From: Stenopsyche tienmushanensis
Lineage: Eukaryota > Arthropoda > Insecta > Trichoptera > Stenopsychidae
Assembly (NCBI GenBank): GCA_008973525.1
Contig: WACJ01000254.1
Coordinates: forward strand, 434,001 to 498,000
Direction: 5' to 3'
DNA: 64,000 nt
The position numbers and the translations under genes are program-made. Of this stretch, positions 10,893 through 24,249 are shown one piece after another (within the stretch, counting starts at the first letter, position 1; each line of letters starts with the position of its first letter). The notes beneath the pieces were generated by a model that saw only the letters and a list, made by a program, of their open reading frames with translations, was not told the DNA's origin and did not search any database.

Positions 10893-12931
10893 TACGTGGG
10901 CTATTTTCTCGAAATTAATCAGATGTGAACCTAAAAATAAGCTTCCTGATATGAATTCTTGTCAACACGATTAAAATTTTCCAAGAAATTCTGACTCATA
11001 CAAAACAATCGTCAATGAAACATTATTTTTGACAGAAGGGCTTAAAGTTATTTAATTTGTCATCTGATATATAAAAAACAAGTCTTTGTTTCAGGTCAAA
11101 TGTGTCGGCAATATATTTAATATCAAAGCCAACTTATCAATTTTTTCCTGTAAAGATAATTTTTATCGTAATAAATATGATGCCATTTCTTTTTTTTGTT
11201 CCGAATCTCAAAATTTAACAGCCAATATTGTAATGGTGATAACTGAATTCAACTATTTTTTAATATGGACAGTCCAAATTATATTATCTTGGATGAGAAG
11301 ATATTTAACGTAGGAAATGATTGAGGATAATACCTTACAAAACGTTCTTTGACCTGGATTCCACGAAATATTTAATGCGTTGGCAATCATTTCCTTGATG
11401 AATATCATCTCTCAAAAGAGCGCCAAAAGATATATATAGACTATGAAATTTAATTGAGACATTTTATAAATTTATATGGAAGAAATTAAACCAAAAGATA
11501 ATCACTGGAATTTATAAAAACTCAACAAGTTGTTTAACAAGGGTAAATTTTCAAGATGAATCCAAATTGATGCTCACTTCTAGTTATAAGCCTTATTGCA
11601 TAAAGTTGTTATATCAACGACTTATAAGCGCATACTGCATATTTTGCTTGTATGAGTATACAATATCTTATATTTTACACTTTGAGCGAGACAAATAACA
11701 TCCATTAGTGCGAATGCTTTAAGGCTTTTACATACTGTGTCAATAGAATTTTAATAGTGCCATCTGCATTGGCCTATTTTTTTTTGTGTGCATAAGGCCT
11801 TCAGACTAACAATAGGCAATTTCGCGACATCGAATGTATTGAATTGTGTAAAAATGGCAGCCGTGATCTTTTGACATTCAGTCATTGAAATAGTAAAAAA
11901 CTGTATAATTGCATCTCCGTTGTAGTTTGGTATTCGGATAATTTTGTGTTATTTTCAAATAGCAAAATTTAAATTATGATTGTTGGATTTGATGATCGGA
12001 TTGGAGACGCTTGAATCATCATTAAAACGTCGCTTTTTAAAAAGGTAAATCCGCCATCGTCCAATGGTCTTTAATCGACGTGATCATGTGGTTCAATTGT
12101 TGGTGCTTTTTTCTTGTGGCAATTGAATTAATTAGAACACAACGATCAATCAAGTATTAATGATTTAAAAAAACGTGTAACCATGACCAGTAGCTACAAG
12201 TACAGTTGTTTTCTAACGCAACCGGCAATTAAAGGAAAGAGACGAATGCCATTAAGAAAAAAAGATTTTCGCAATAGTGATTTTGGCTAGGTGGCAGTGT
12301 GAACGATACAAACGCTTTACAAGATGAGATACAAGCTCGTGTCGTGTTCGTATAAGGTACGTAAGTTTGCCTTGGACCTATTTCGAGCCCATCAGAATTC
12401 ACGATTCGAGAAGTGCGCCTAAAACCCACCCAACATTATGTCAAATTACAAGAGTCATTACAAATCGGACAGCTTACATGAAAATGTCATGTAACACCGT
12501 GGATTTAATTCACTTGAACTTGAATGAGCCAGTACTACGGGGGATTAATCATCGTCGCACTATAATTTATGGCGTGGTCGAGAATGTGATTTAAAAATGA
12601 AATATAGCCTTCCTAGGCTTCCTCCGCGTAAATAATGGAATCAAATTATACACGGGACACACAAAAAATGTGGTTATTATTCGACCAGTATGCAAAATTT
12701 TGGAGCGGATTTAGTGTTGTTATGTAAGATGTGAAGTTTGAACGGTGCTACATTGAGAGCTTTAAAGCTCATCGCTATTCACTAGAATGATATATGAAAC
12801 AAGCTATATTATATATACTAAAGCAAAAATTTAATTGGCTTTTAATGTTATAACAATTTTTAAATGACAAAATAAGATGTTCGTAAATTGGGGATACATC
12901 ATATTTACTACTAATATTACTAGAGTAAGTA

Positions 12932-13004
12932 CACTCAAACCTCTTTTTGTGCGACATTTTTGGGCAATTTCGAAGTTATGCGGTTTTTTCAAAGCAATGA
13001 TGTA
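12932..13004. mobile_element. End fragment of the same TA-flanked family
   Basis: About 70 bp match the left end of the element at 31153: CACTCAAACCTCTTTTTGTG, then CGAAGTTATGCGG and a T-rich run. TA precedes the tip. No matching right end was found downstream, so this is a truncated copy. Confidence 0.55.
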
Positions 13005-14243
13005 ACTACAGGGAAGACTTGAAACATTCAGTAGCTACCCTAACGAACTTCAATTGAATATGGAAAAACGATTTAAAGATATTTTGAAGTTGAAAGTTTA
13101 AGACTGGATGAAAAATCTTGAAATGGATATGAAAACCTATGACAAATTATATTTAAATTGTAGATTCCTTTATCTACCTTATATCTTATAGAATGAGACT
13201 TTAGTGCTTGTTATAATTATATTATGAACAAACAGAGAAATGATCTGAATATTTCCAAAAAAGTAGACCTTCATTTACTCTTTCGGATCTCATTAATAAT
13301 TGATTTAATATAATTTCAATAGAGTACTTTGCGTTTTTGTGGAATTAATTTGTAGGCGTTTAAATTAGTGTGGAAACCAGTGGGCTATTAAAAAAAACTA
13401 CTACTTACAAATATACAAAAGTGAGCTATAGAAAAAATAAGGTTCACTATCCCTATTCTAATTGATCAGTCTTAATCCTTATTTTAACCTAATTTTGCAG
13501 ATATTATACATTATTCCACGAGTAAGACATCTATGAGTTTAAGAGTTTACATATAAAGTAACTGACTTAGTAATATTTATCGATCCAAAGGCGTTAACAT
13601 GAAGAAAATGTATGCATTCTAAAAAGTCATCTATGAATATATAATACAAATTTATTAAAAACAGCTCATAATAATACTACATATCTATTGTATTTCGTAA
13701 ATTTAAATACATTTTGGATCGCTATGACCATATTTACAACGTTCCAACGGGAATAAACATGCCAAAGACCCGCACCATAAAAGAAAGGATGTTGAATTTA
13801 CGTGTGTAGGGTACTAATAACCCGCTCTGAAAAAATGTACTGTTACTATCTTTATGGGGCGATAATTTACCTGGGATTTTCCATACGGATCGATATGGAC
13901 CAATTTAAATAAATAAGAGACGTTCATAATGACATTATTGAACCCCACACATTCACGATTTATTTACACATTTATACCCACGGAATTTGTTTGAGGCTTC
14001 ACAGGTTCATAAAAAACGCTATTAATCAGTTCGATATAGAAAAAAAACGCGGTTAGATTTATATTCTATGCTTGTTAAATAGGTTAACGATTTCATGAAT
14101 CAACATAACAATTCAATGCTATTTGGACAATTAAATTAAAACGGACTTATGCAATAATAAAATAATTACACCCACTCGCTGGCGGAAAGCCCACGCATTT
14201 CGGGTGGTTCTAGGAGTTTTCTTTGGGAGTAGGTTTGGTTTGG

Positions 14244-14251
14244 TGACGTCA
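14244..14251. promoter_or_regulatory. Full cAMP-response-element palindrome
   Basis: TGACGTCA is the canonical CREB/ATF binding site. It lies in a GC-richer patch (about 14160-14310) deep in the 16-kb intron. A single 8-bp match can occur by chance, so a regulatory role is only a possibility. Confidence 0.3.
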
Positions 14252-17200
14252 TCAGGCGTGGGATAAACCTTACTCCATAACCGGCAAAGACAACTTTGCG
14301 CCATTCAATACTTTTACTCGCAGAGGGTGGATTACATTAAATAATAAAATTTATAGAATCGGAAATATCTTGAATATTGCATTGGTTTGGATGGATCGGG
14401 ATTTATGCTTGCATAGACAGTTTGAATTTTCCATAATGAATGATTGTATGCGTCATGCAAGCACTTTTGCAAAAATGAGCTCTGGATGGTTCGATAAATT
14501 CTTGTAATTAACAACATCGCATAATTTAAGTATTAGTCAATATCGACGGTGCTATTATATGGTTCTGAGCAATTCCTCGGTCATGACAATAAATAAAAAC
14601 ACGGTAAGTGTTAAACAGCTGACGCGCTTTGAGGTCATCTTACCTTCTTCATCGCCGTGGATGAAGCATCGGACCATGTACGTCCAATTTACACAATGAG
14701 TCGCCACAGAATCGAAAGAGATCATTAAATCACATGGGCTGTGTAATAAATTATTGCGAATGAAAGTTATTCATGAGAATTTTGTAATCCAACTTATGAC
14801 GTATCGACATAGCAATAGTTAAAATGCACGATCTTCGATATGTTGTTGCATAAAGAAAAACTAAGGTTGCCCTCATCAACCAAACGAACATCGCAAAATA
14901 ATCAATAACCAACTCATCAAAATCATATTATACGTAAAACAAGACGCATCAATTCCTCCAATCGAATACATCAACATTTCATCGTTTCATCACAAACGCT
15001 ACTCAATGTATTATAGAAATAAGTGTCCATTTAAGCATGCAAATGTGCAAATTTTTAAATATAAAATTAAAGCATCATAACCGATCATGCAGTTCAATAA
15101 AGATCGCTCGAATTCGAACAGACTATATAGAGATAGCATCGATCGATCCAGCGATCTTGCATGAACAACATACGGAACTTATGTTAGAACATAATGAAAT
15201 ATATGGTTATAGTGTATATACAGACCTTGACGTACTTCCAGTGCTGATAATGGTTGTAATGTGTTGCGAATTGATGATGATAGTTGTAAGCCGTAGGGAT
15301 GTTAGTAGTGGCGGTCGGTATAAGAACCGGGTTCCACCGTGGTATCGTCGTTATAGCACCATGTCCACAACGATGATGTTAGTGGTAAAGAAACAAAAAC
15401 AAAACATATAAACCATCACCTTGATTTACATTTTAGACTATCAGATATAATCAAAGCATTTTATAAGACAACATACGAAAAACAAATTACAAAGTCATGA
15501 AAAGGATGGAAACGTGTAAGTGAGTCTGTAATATGTTTTAAGCATCAGAGTAACAAGATGAAATAACAAGTCCTTTCATTAATCAAGATTAGAATTAATA
15601 ACAATATAACTTAAATATCTAAAGTAAATCTACGACATGTTTGATACATTTATTATATGTTAATGAAATCTAGATTTATATGTCGCGAGATGTTAATGTA
15701 ACTTTGTTATTTTGATATAATATAAATAAAGATTTCATTAATAAACAAACAACCCAATTATCTACACCTACATCCAAATTATATATGCTACGATCAAAAC
15801 ATTGATATTCAAACGATTCTTAGATCGTGAATGAGGTGATTTATTCTAAGACAAATTTATTTCAACTATGGAAAATCATAAATATAAAGCCAAATTTAAG
15901 ATCATGGAGGTACCAGAAAAGCTGTGCATATTCGCAAATTCATATTGAATAATTTTTAAAAGATCGCCTCTAAAATGTGGTTATTACAGTCAGTCTATAC
16001 AATTAATTTATTAAATATAATTCAATGATTTATTAAAAGGGGATTCGTTAAATTAGTGAAAATCTATTGATGATTCATTTTCTGGCACCCCTCTTGTTGA
16101 ATCAGTAAATAGGAAATATTCCTATGCACTTGAGCTATTCGTTCAATTTAGTACAATAGTCATCTGTCATAATACAATAAATAAAATGTCACAATATTGA
16201 GGACGACAAATTTAAATATAAGCCATTAGTTTAAATCATTTCAAATAAAATAACCCAGAAATGTCATACTCATCACAGAGCATTGCCAATTAGACCTCCT
16301 TATTTTCCCACATTCTTCAAATCACTTAAGCTAATATTGTAAAGGTGTTAAATATACATCAATATTGATTAAAAAAAAATACGTTATTTGTTAATACGTG
16401 ATGTGAACAAAAATAAAACAACATAAAACTTAATGAAGAACAACGAATCTTCCATTGACAAACATTAAGATCCAGGCATTTAATATTGACAGTTGGTCGA
16501 ACACTATTGACTCTTTCTTATATGGCATTTGAAATATTCATAGAATTTATGCAAAAATTTCAGCACAAATCATCCGGCGATGATCTAACGCATAGATCAT
16601 TTCGATTTGAAAATTCTCAATATCGATAAACCGACACGATAATGCTCTCATGCACATATTGTATGTCAATAAGGCTTCAAAATTTATTGCACGTTCTAGA
16701 CGCTCTTTTTGTGAGATCATAATTAGGAGGGAAAGAACTAACGCATATATTCACGAAATATTACCTCAGACAATAATAGATCCGCAGACGAAACAAACAT
16801 GAATCGTGATCGAAAGAGCCTTGCCACAAGAAAAACTGTTAGCAAGAGCAAAACATGTTATTTGGACAAACGTACAATAGAAGGATAAAACCAGTAGCTT
16901 CGATGTTAGAATCGATAGTGTCACTTATTGATAAATTTGAGCCGGAAGATCAATACTAAATACAATTGGGATCGATACAAGACATGCATAAAAGGAACAC
17001 ATCAAAAACATACTGCAAATCCAGGCATTGAATGATTTACACATGGAGGCTGTTCGAACTTTTGCATAAAAATATTATACAATAATTGGAATCTCTAAAA
17101 AAATGTTTATCTGCATTCAAAGACAATCAAGGGGTAATCTTCCTTGTGTAGAACATAATTGATTCATAGATGGATCTGGAAAATTTGTAATAATGCCCAA

Positions 17201-20200
17201 ATCGAAAGAAATCTAACAAAGGAGATGTTTATGATCTGATCAAGTAAATCGAGGGATGTCTGTATAACGTGTAAATTAATAAACATGTCAAATATATATA
17301 TAAATTATTCTATTAATAACGAATGACAAAGGTTAAGTACAATAATGGGCGAGATAAATGCAGCCATACATCGAGTCAAGGGCAATTTCAGTCGGTCAAT
17401 ACGAAAGATCAAAAGTTGAAAGCAATTAATTGATGAAATGTGCAGCTAAAAAATCAGCCCGACAAAAGATCACGTGGATCTCTTTGAAAAATCTTCATAT
17501 CTAGGTAAACATTGCTCATCGATCTTTCAAAGTACAACAAAGGAACCACAAACGAAGGAAATTAAATAAAGTACAAGACATACTTCAGCGACTTGATCAT
17601 CGTCAAAGGATGACTTCAGCGTAATTATATCTACAAGGAAACAGACATTGATTGCGACAGAGGTAAAAAAATATGTTATGATGAGAAAAAGCAGGAACGA
17701 ATCGTAATGATTTTCCTTTATAAGCATTAACCGGTAGTGTATTCCTCAATGGCAAAAGACATAAACCGCATTTGGCATTGTCTTTTTTTAATGAAGTCAT
17801 AAATCATTGCGATATGGTATCACATACAAATAATAGACATTCGGGATCGTTCGATTAAAATGCAACTTGTGGGAACTTCCAGAGAGGCAATTGCGAAACA
17901 CAATATGCAAATCGAAAACGGGTCCTCCAAAATAAAACTATTTGTTCAGCCATTGTCTGGATCGCCTCAGACAGCCCGGTTTCGGCCGTGAGAAAATGCA
18001 AGAATTAATTAGGACAAAAAACTCTCAGGTAGCGCCATAATACAAAACGACCAAATCCGCGAAATCCGCATGGCAACTAATGGATGTTAATTTTTAAATC
18101 TTCCAACCACCGTCGTCCGACCAAACAGTTTAGAAAAGCGTATTCTTTCAACACCGCGACAGTCATTTGGCGGAAATGATGATGTTAGAGCAAATTTCTA
18201 CTCGCTCGTCATTAAGAAGTAACGAGCTGTAATTGGAAATAGTTTATCATATCCTATTATAGGCACTCATACATAAATGCATGAGCAACGATCAAAATGG
18301 AAGAACAGCACGATAATCCATTAAAACATAGCAAGACTATATATTCCATATGAATATTCCAAATTGAACGAATAAAGTGCGGAAATGCTCGAGCATGATC
18401 CGAGTATTTCGTCGAAACCTGATTCATTAAGAAAACAAATATGTATTGTACGTAATGTGTAATAAAAACTATTATTGAATACCAAATTCGGTAAATAAAT
18501 ATTGTCAACATTGCAAGGCCAATGTGCGTATTGTTTGCTCTGAATATGTCATATATGAAATTTTGCAAATTTTCATTAAAGACGATCTGCAAACAATCCG
18601 ATAAACAAACAGTCGTGGAATTTTTAAATATTTATTTTTTAACTATGAGCAGAATCAGACAATAATATACAGGATTGTGTGGATCAAATGTAATCAATTT
18701 TTTTTATAAGACCAAACAACTGGAAAATCAACTATTGTGTGTGAGCTCAAACGTCTGAACTTGAATGAAATTAATACTATTGGTCTATTGTATTTGTATT
18801 TTGGATTTGGAGCAGCGAATGGCCATGAAAAAATAAGAACTTGCTAAGATCAAAATTTTTAAGAAAAAAGCCTTTTGCTACATGAAAAGCAGGATTAAAG
18901 CCATCATCTTTTAATTTCAAAATTTTATTATTTTTAAGGCGGGTTATATTTTTAAATTAATGATGATAATAAATCATACATAATACAGGAAAAATAAAGA
19001 TCAGGAAGAACGCTACCGAAAAACTTCATTGTTATGCAGACCAACAATGCAAGAATCCAAGCATTTGTAGACAGTGACAATATCAGGTTTACCAGGAAAA
19101 TAAAATAATTTTGATGTTAAAGGTATGGAAATTTTATTTTTCTATTTAAAATTCATAGCGGATGAATCTCAATTATGTGAACCAATGCAACTTATGCAAT
19201 TAAGATAAAATCATTTTTGATCGTCTAGGTTAAATGCATTATCGTGGATTGGACTGACTTTTGACATTTTAAATGCCTTGATTTCTATTAAATCTTTTTA
19301 TGTTTGCTCAAATTTATATTATCATTGTAGGATGCTAATGTGAGATTTTGCACAGTGTCGGTTAGCCTCATTAGGATTAAAAAATCGGAGGTCGACCGCT
19401 TCGAGTGAAAGATCTCAAAGACGATTGATTAGTTTGATTTAATTGAAGGATTATGGGAAGTGAGCTGCATGCAGCCTCCGGATGCGGTAATGTGCATTCG
19501 AAAAATGAATTGCTGTTTTAAATCATCGCCTTTTTTCAGATTATCCAATTTCAATTTGATGAATGAAGCCAATTAGCGTTTTTTTTTCAGATCGAGGCCA
19601 AAATCATTCGATACGATCGGGAATTTTTTTTGGAGGAAGCATTTCCAAATGTGTGGCTGTAATAGAAATGCGTCGATTTTAAGCTAGTCATTTGTATAAG
19701 TATGAAATATCTGGCATATGCTGAATTGAGAAATTGACGGCTGTAATGGTGGCTCATCTTTAATCGCAGTGGGAGATAATCGCATGAAGCACAACAAATC
19801 AACGCTGTTGAGAGCTGAAAAATGGCAAAGAAGAGCGACGTGGGAGATGGCGACAAAGACGTCGGAAATCGTCATGGACCGTTTCGGGTGTAAATGCCAC
19901 AATTCAACAGTTTGGGGGCTTACAAGTGGGCTCAGAGGCTTACATCACCAATAAAATGTTTCGCAAGTTACTTCAACGTAGAGAACGATGGCTTTTCGAG
20001 TAGGTGACACCTCCGTCCCGAGTATGCAAATGTTGAGTTCATCGTCTTATGTTAAATAAGTTCATAGCATGCGAGTCTTCGAATCAAGACGATTCGTATC
20101 AGAGAATGCTGAAAGAGATCGAGGTGACTTTCCACTGAAGATTAAACTTTGTCAATAAGCTTGACATTTTAGGTCGACCCACGTTTGCGGACGTACATTC

Positions 20201-20635
20201 TCTGACGACGATTTAGCAAAGCATCGAGAACGTATATATAAGTATAGACATAAATTATTATAAAAAAAGCGACATCATATGACAAATGAGTCTTATCGCG
20301 AAATTTATTGATGCTTACAGTTATTTAAAATGCGAACTACATTCACATGTGAACTAAACGCAGACAAAGAATGGCAACATCATAAATCACAAGTTTGGAG
20401 GAATCCAGATAAATTATGAATAATATATCAATGTACATATTCAGAAAATAGATACAATTTACATGTCATATATTAATATCACAATCATAATTAAAATTTA
20501 CCCAAAACGCATTCACTTAATCCCAAACAAATTATGCTGTCACCATGTAAACATATTCCACACCGACACATTTATACAACTCCTTTTGATACAAAGACGT
20601 AAATTTATTCATATACAAAAATCAAATTCAATTAC

Positions 20636-20697
20636 CTTTTTTAAATGTTTATTAACCCATTTTGTAAAAGTCTTCTTTTGTATGGCATCTCGTTCAT
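20636..20697 (-). CDS. shot: Spectraplakin (short stop) exon: start of CH1
   Basis: A 62-bp exon. It begins with two bases (AT) that complete an Asp codon from the first exon, then 20 codons ERDAIQKKTFTKWVNKHLKK, the opening of the plakin CH1 domain (vertebrate plakins read ERDxVQKKTFTKWxNxHL). Helix A of CH1, here around FTKWVNKHL, is the first actin-binding site in the family. The acceptor TCTGTTGCAG ends at 20698 with a T-rich tract upstream; the donor is AAG|GTAATT at 20636/20635. The exon ends in phase 0, fitting the 90-bp exon at 4479-4568. The longer open frame seen here (20609-20821) is this exon plus intron. Confidence 0.95.
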
Positions 20698-23354
20698 CTG
20701 CAACAGAAAGAAGAAAAAAAAACTTATCAATAAGAGTAAAAAAGCGTCCCATTGCGAAGAGAGTCGTTATTTCCAAAGATGTTTTGAAATGCTGAGCATT
20801 TCGATAAAGCACAAAGACCACATATTATTCGAAATACATAAATTATCGAAAAATAAAAATAGTATGGACCGAAGAGGAATATTCAGGAAGAAAGACGTGT
20901 TGAATATTTCTATTCTTGTTTACGAGGCGTTCGCGTCAAAAACGGTAAATCATCATTTCCGTGCTCAACAATAACATCCAAAGTCCAAGAAGAGATACTT
21001 TGTCGAGATGAGGTGCATTGAACGCACACACTCGATAAATCATCGAAAATCTCCACAAGTACGCATGGATTTATTTTTATACCTTACCACATTGCTTGCA
21101 ATCTTACAAAGGCATTATCAACTCTATTAGTCATGGCGATAAAACGCTCAGAGGCCAACAATGCCCATAATATACAACGCGATCAATTTATATTGATGCA
21201 TTAAATCAATCAGTTTGCTTCCCCAACCTGCGAAATGATGACATTCAACCACGACGATAATGTCGAGGATGTTCTCAATTGAAAGACGTGTTATTATTTC
21301 ACTAATCAATAAATCGTATTAAATTATGAGACAAGAAAATGACACTGGATGCACGTAAGGGCAATGATACAATCAAAATATCTTGTATCAGTGTTAGTTA
21401 TACCTTGAATAACTGAGGGTGATCATTTTAAATCTCCAAGAACTTAATTGTATCAAAATTCATTGCCCTAAAATAAATGCTTAACGCTTATAACGAGCAA
21501 ATCATAAGACGTTATTTTTATACCTAAACCAAAAATACAGTTGATCTTTGGTGTTCATAATGAAAAATGAAAAATGGCATATATTACATATGATATTACC
21601 TAATATTAAAATATGCATTTTTTTAAAATCATATAGTGATTTTATATGAGTATGAAATATTTATGTAATACAGCTGACTATATCAATAAATTTATAAACT
21701 GAAGTCATGTATTTTTTGCTAATATCATTTATTTTTGAAATACAAACAATGAATTCACAGGATATTTAATAAATATTTTAATTGTAATCACAACTCAATA
21801 ACACATAAGCCCTGCCCAACTTTATTAAAATCAGGCTGAAATTGAATCAAGATTTTTCACCATCTAAATCAAGTATTAAACTATTATGGCAAAATTCGAT
21901 TAAAATTAAATGAAGTACAATAATAATGGATTGGATTTTAAATTCTTTGCTAATGATGCAAAAAAATGTGGTCTTATTCAAAAGTATCGATCGATAGAAT
22001 TGGGAAAGGCTTATTGACTACTCGCCATTATAAAATCACAGGCTATGAAATTAAATGAAAGTTATTCCATGCAATTCATTGTTAATGGATACATTTCACT
22101 TTCGGGTTTTTCCATTTACTGAAGAATCACAAGATTTAAAAATGTTTCATGTCGGATTTTCCACTGATTAAATACCTTCAGTCACAACGTTTACAATATA
22201 ATGATTCATGTATTTTTTTATGATTCGTCATATTGAGATTGAGGTAGGTCTTAAAATATCAAAAAATGTAATCATATACACAATCGAAAAGACAACAGGA
22301 AATACCTTCTCGAGTGTGTTTAGGCTACCTGATATCAAATTAGTATTCCACGTTTGTAATCCCTTCATTTGTGAGGCGATTTTTCAAGGCATCACACGTT
22401 AACAAGCACGAGAAAGATATTATGTTTAAAATAATGGACGTCTCGAGTGTGTGCATACCCGGAGAGTCCTGTTAACATCCGTACACCGAGGGCGCCGCCC
22501 TCCTCAAAGAGCAAAGTACCCAATTCATAAGCTGAAATTGCAAGAGCCTATAAATAATACGTCCGCATAAATTACTCCGGGCGGTAGAGAAACGCAGAAT
22601 TACTTCCAAGAATTCCATGTGCTAAATAATTTAGTCGCTGCCTTCACAAAGGATCCGTCGATGCATCCTTCGTGACGCAAGCGAATGAAAAATAGAATAT
22701 GACCCAGCATTTCTCGAAATTCCTCATATCGAAAGTCTGAATGCAATTAGTCAAAATTGTCATTAATTGACTACGCGGCCGATTTCTTTGTATTCAAACT
22801 AGTTATAACACGTATGCTGCTTAAATCGGCTCCAAATGCAAAAATACATAATGCAAGCCATTTCGAAATGCTTTTACTTTCGTTCGGTCGTTACGGAACG
22901 ACAACGATGCATTAACACAGTTAATTCATGAGAGTAGAGGAATAATCAAATAAATGCAATATTAACGCATAAGTTACTGCAGTTAACGCCATATTAAGAA
23001 TCATCGCTCGGCTTGCATTGCGAAGGCGTGAAGATGACGAGAGACGTCTGGAGATCTTATTCGCTTCTGAGATAGCCAACCATCGATTCAAAAATCACTC
23101 TGAAAAACTTATGCATGCATTTAAATGGCGTCAGATAGGAGTTATGACGCTAATTTTTTCCCATACAAAACACGAGAATTGAGTCACCGATGGATATAGT
23201 GTCTAACGTGATCTTCTTCCGCGTAAATTGAAAAAAACACAATGGTCATATTTTTGCAACATCCTCTTTCGATTGATATACTGTTCTCGGTATAAATTCT
23301 AAAATCGTTTTGCTTACTCAAATAATAAGATTCGAAGAGTATCTGCATATCATC

Positions 23355-23635
23355 GTCGTAGTGCAGCCACAAACAGTCCACTGCAGGATTAGGGCCTCTT
23401 CGATATCCATTTACAGGAAGGGGTTACATCCAATTCATCTGTATCATACATTAACATCCTTGTTCGTTCGATATTGAAGGTAACATGACCTCCGAGTTTC
23501 ATTTAGAATGCTCACCCAGCGGTTCACCTGGATTCACCTTTAACGACTGTCTCGATTGTGTATGAGGGAAATTTGTAAAGATTGAGTAGATATCCTCAGG
23601 AGATAGTGAAAAACTACTCTAGACAACCTTGTTAA
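23355..23635 (-). repeat. Unclassified interspersed repeat, copy 1
   Basis: Starts GTGCAGCCACAAACAGTCCA and shares clear homology along about 280 bp with the reverse complement of 45735-46017. Shared landmarks are CCACTGCAG, GGGCCTCTTC-ATATCCATT, AAGGGGTTACATCCA, GATATTGAAGGTA, TTTCATTTAGAA and AAAAACTACTCTAGA. Similarity seems to fade after about 23635, although the GC-richer sequence up to 23920 could belong to it. No transposase or reverse-transcriptase motif is recognisable, so its class is unknown. Confidence 0.6.
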
Positions 23636-24227
23636 TTTTACCGAAAAGAACTTTCTAAGAATCTAGTTTCCCTTTTCTTTGCGAGGATGCTGTCGGACTG
23701 GGTTGTTTCCCATTTTAGGTTGAACCTCCCAGTTCGGGGAATACAAAGCGATATAGATGGCAACAGAAGATAATGTTATCGTTGCCAAGCGGAATTCTTC
23801 CTTTGTGACTATTCCGGGATGTCTGCTGGTTGTTCCTGCCAGTAGTGTAGAATGAAAGGTGTCACATAATGCAAATGCCGAGAAGGGGTAGGAACCTTCA
23901 AAAACTAAGTATTCCTTCGTGAATGGCTATGAATATTAAGTAGTGTTTCGTGGATACATTATTTATAAATAGGTATCTTTTTTGTAGTTGTAATGGCCAG
24001 AAGCACTAGGTAGTATTTCATAACTGTGGAAGCTACGACTGAACAACGTTTTATAAATATGTTAAAAATAGGGGTATATATATATTTGCGCAACCTAATC
24101 TTGAAAAATAATCTTGGGTTGTATACATTATATCAATCAATTTTCAACCTTATTTATCCCGAATTTAATGCTTTTGCCCTATTATGATCGTAAAGAGGTC
24201 CTAATTGCATAGTAAATTGCATGCACT

Positions 24228-24249
24228 ATGATGATGATGATGATGATGA
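24228..24249. repeat. ATG trinucleotide microsatellite
   Basis: Seven perfect ATG units in a non-coding stretch of the plakin intron. Confidence 0.85.

Larger units (their letters stand above)
4569..20635 (-). other. 16-kb plakin intron with transposon relics
   Basis: A large intron between the 62-bp and 90-bp CH1 exons. It contains, in window order, two small inverted-repeat elements (5327-5564, 5843-6116), a candidate alternative first exon (6942-7055), a Tigger-like relic (8094-8636), a TA-flanked non-autonomous element (10400-10892) and the end of a relative (12932-13004). Between 13005 and 20635 I find nothing I can name apart from a cAMP-response-element palindrome at 14244. The open frames at 15037-15411 (plus), 18257-18592 (minus) and 19587-19954 (both strands) have no recognisable domain. 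The patch 19440-20220 is less AT-rich than its surroundings and could be regulatory. Confidence 0.7.

Noticed and set aside
15037..15411. 124-codon plus-strand ORF
   Set aside because: No domain, no promoter or splice support; the opposite strand is equally open and low in complexity.
16500..17500. Possible decayed retrotransposon suggested by scattered peptide fragments
   Set aside because: No reverse-transcriptase, integrase or protease motif could be pointed to, and no long terminal repeats were found.
20463..20974. Plus-strand ORFs of about 110 codons
   Set aside because: They overlap the 62-bp plakin exon in antisense and contain its flanking intron; no domain of their own.
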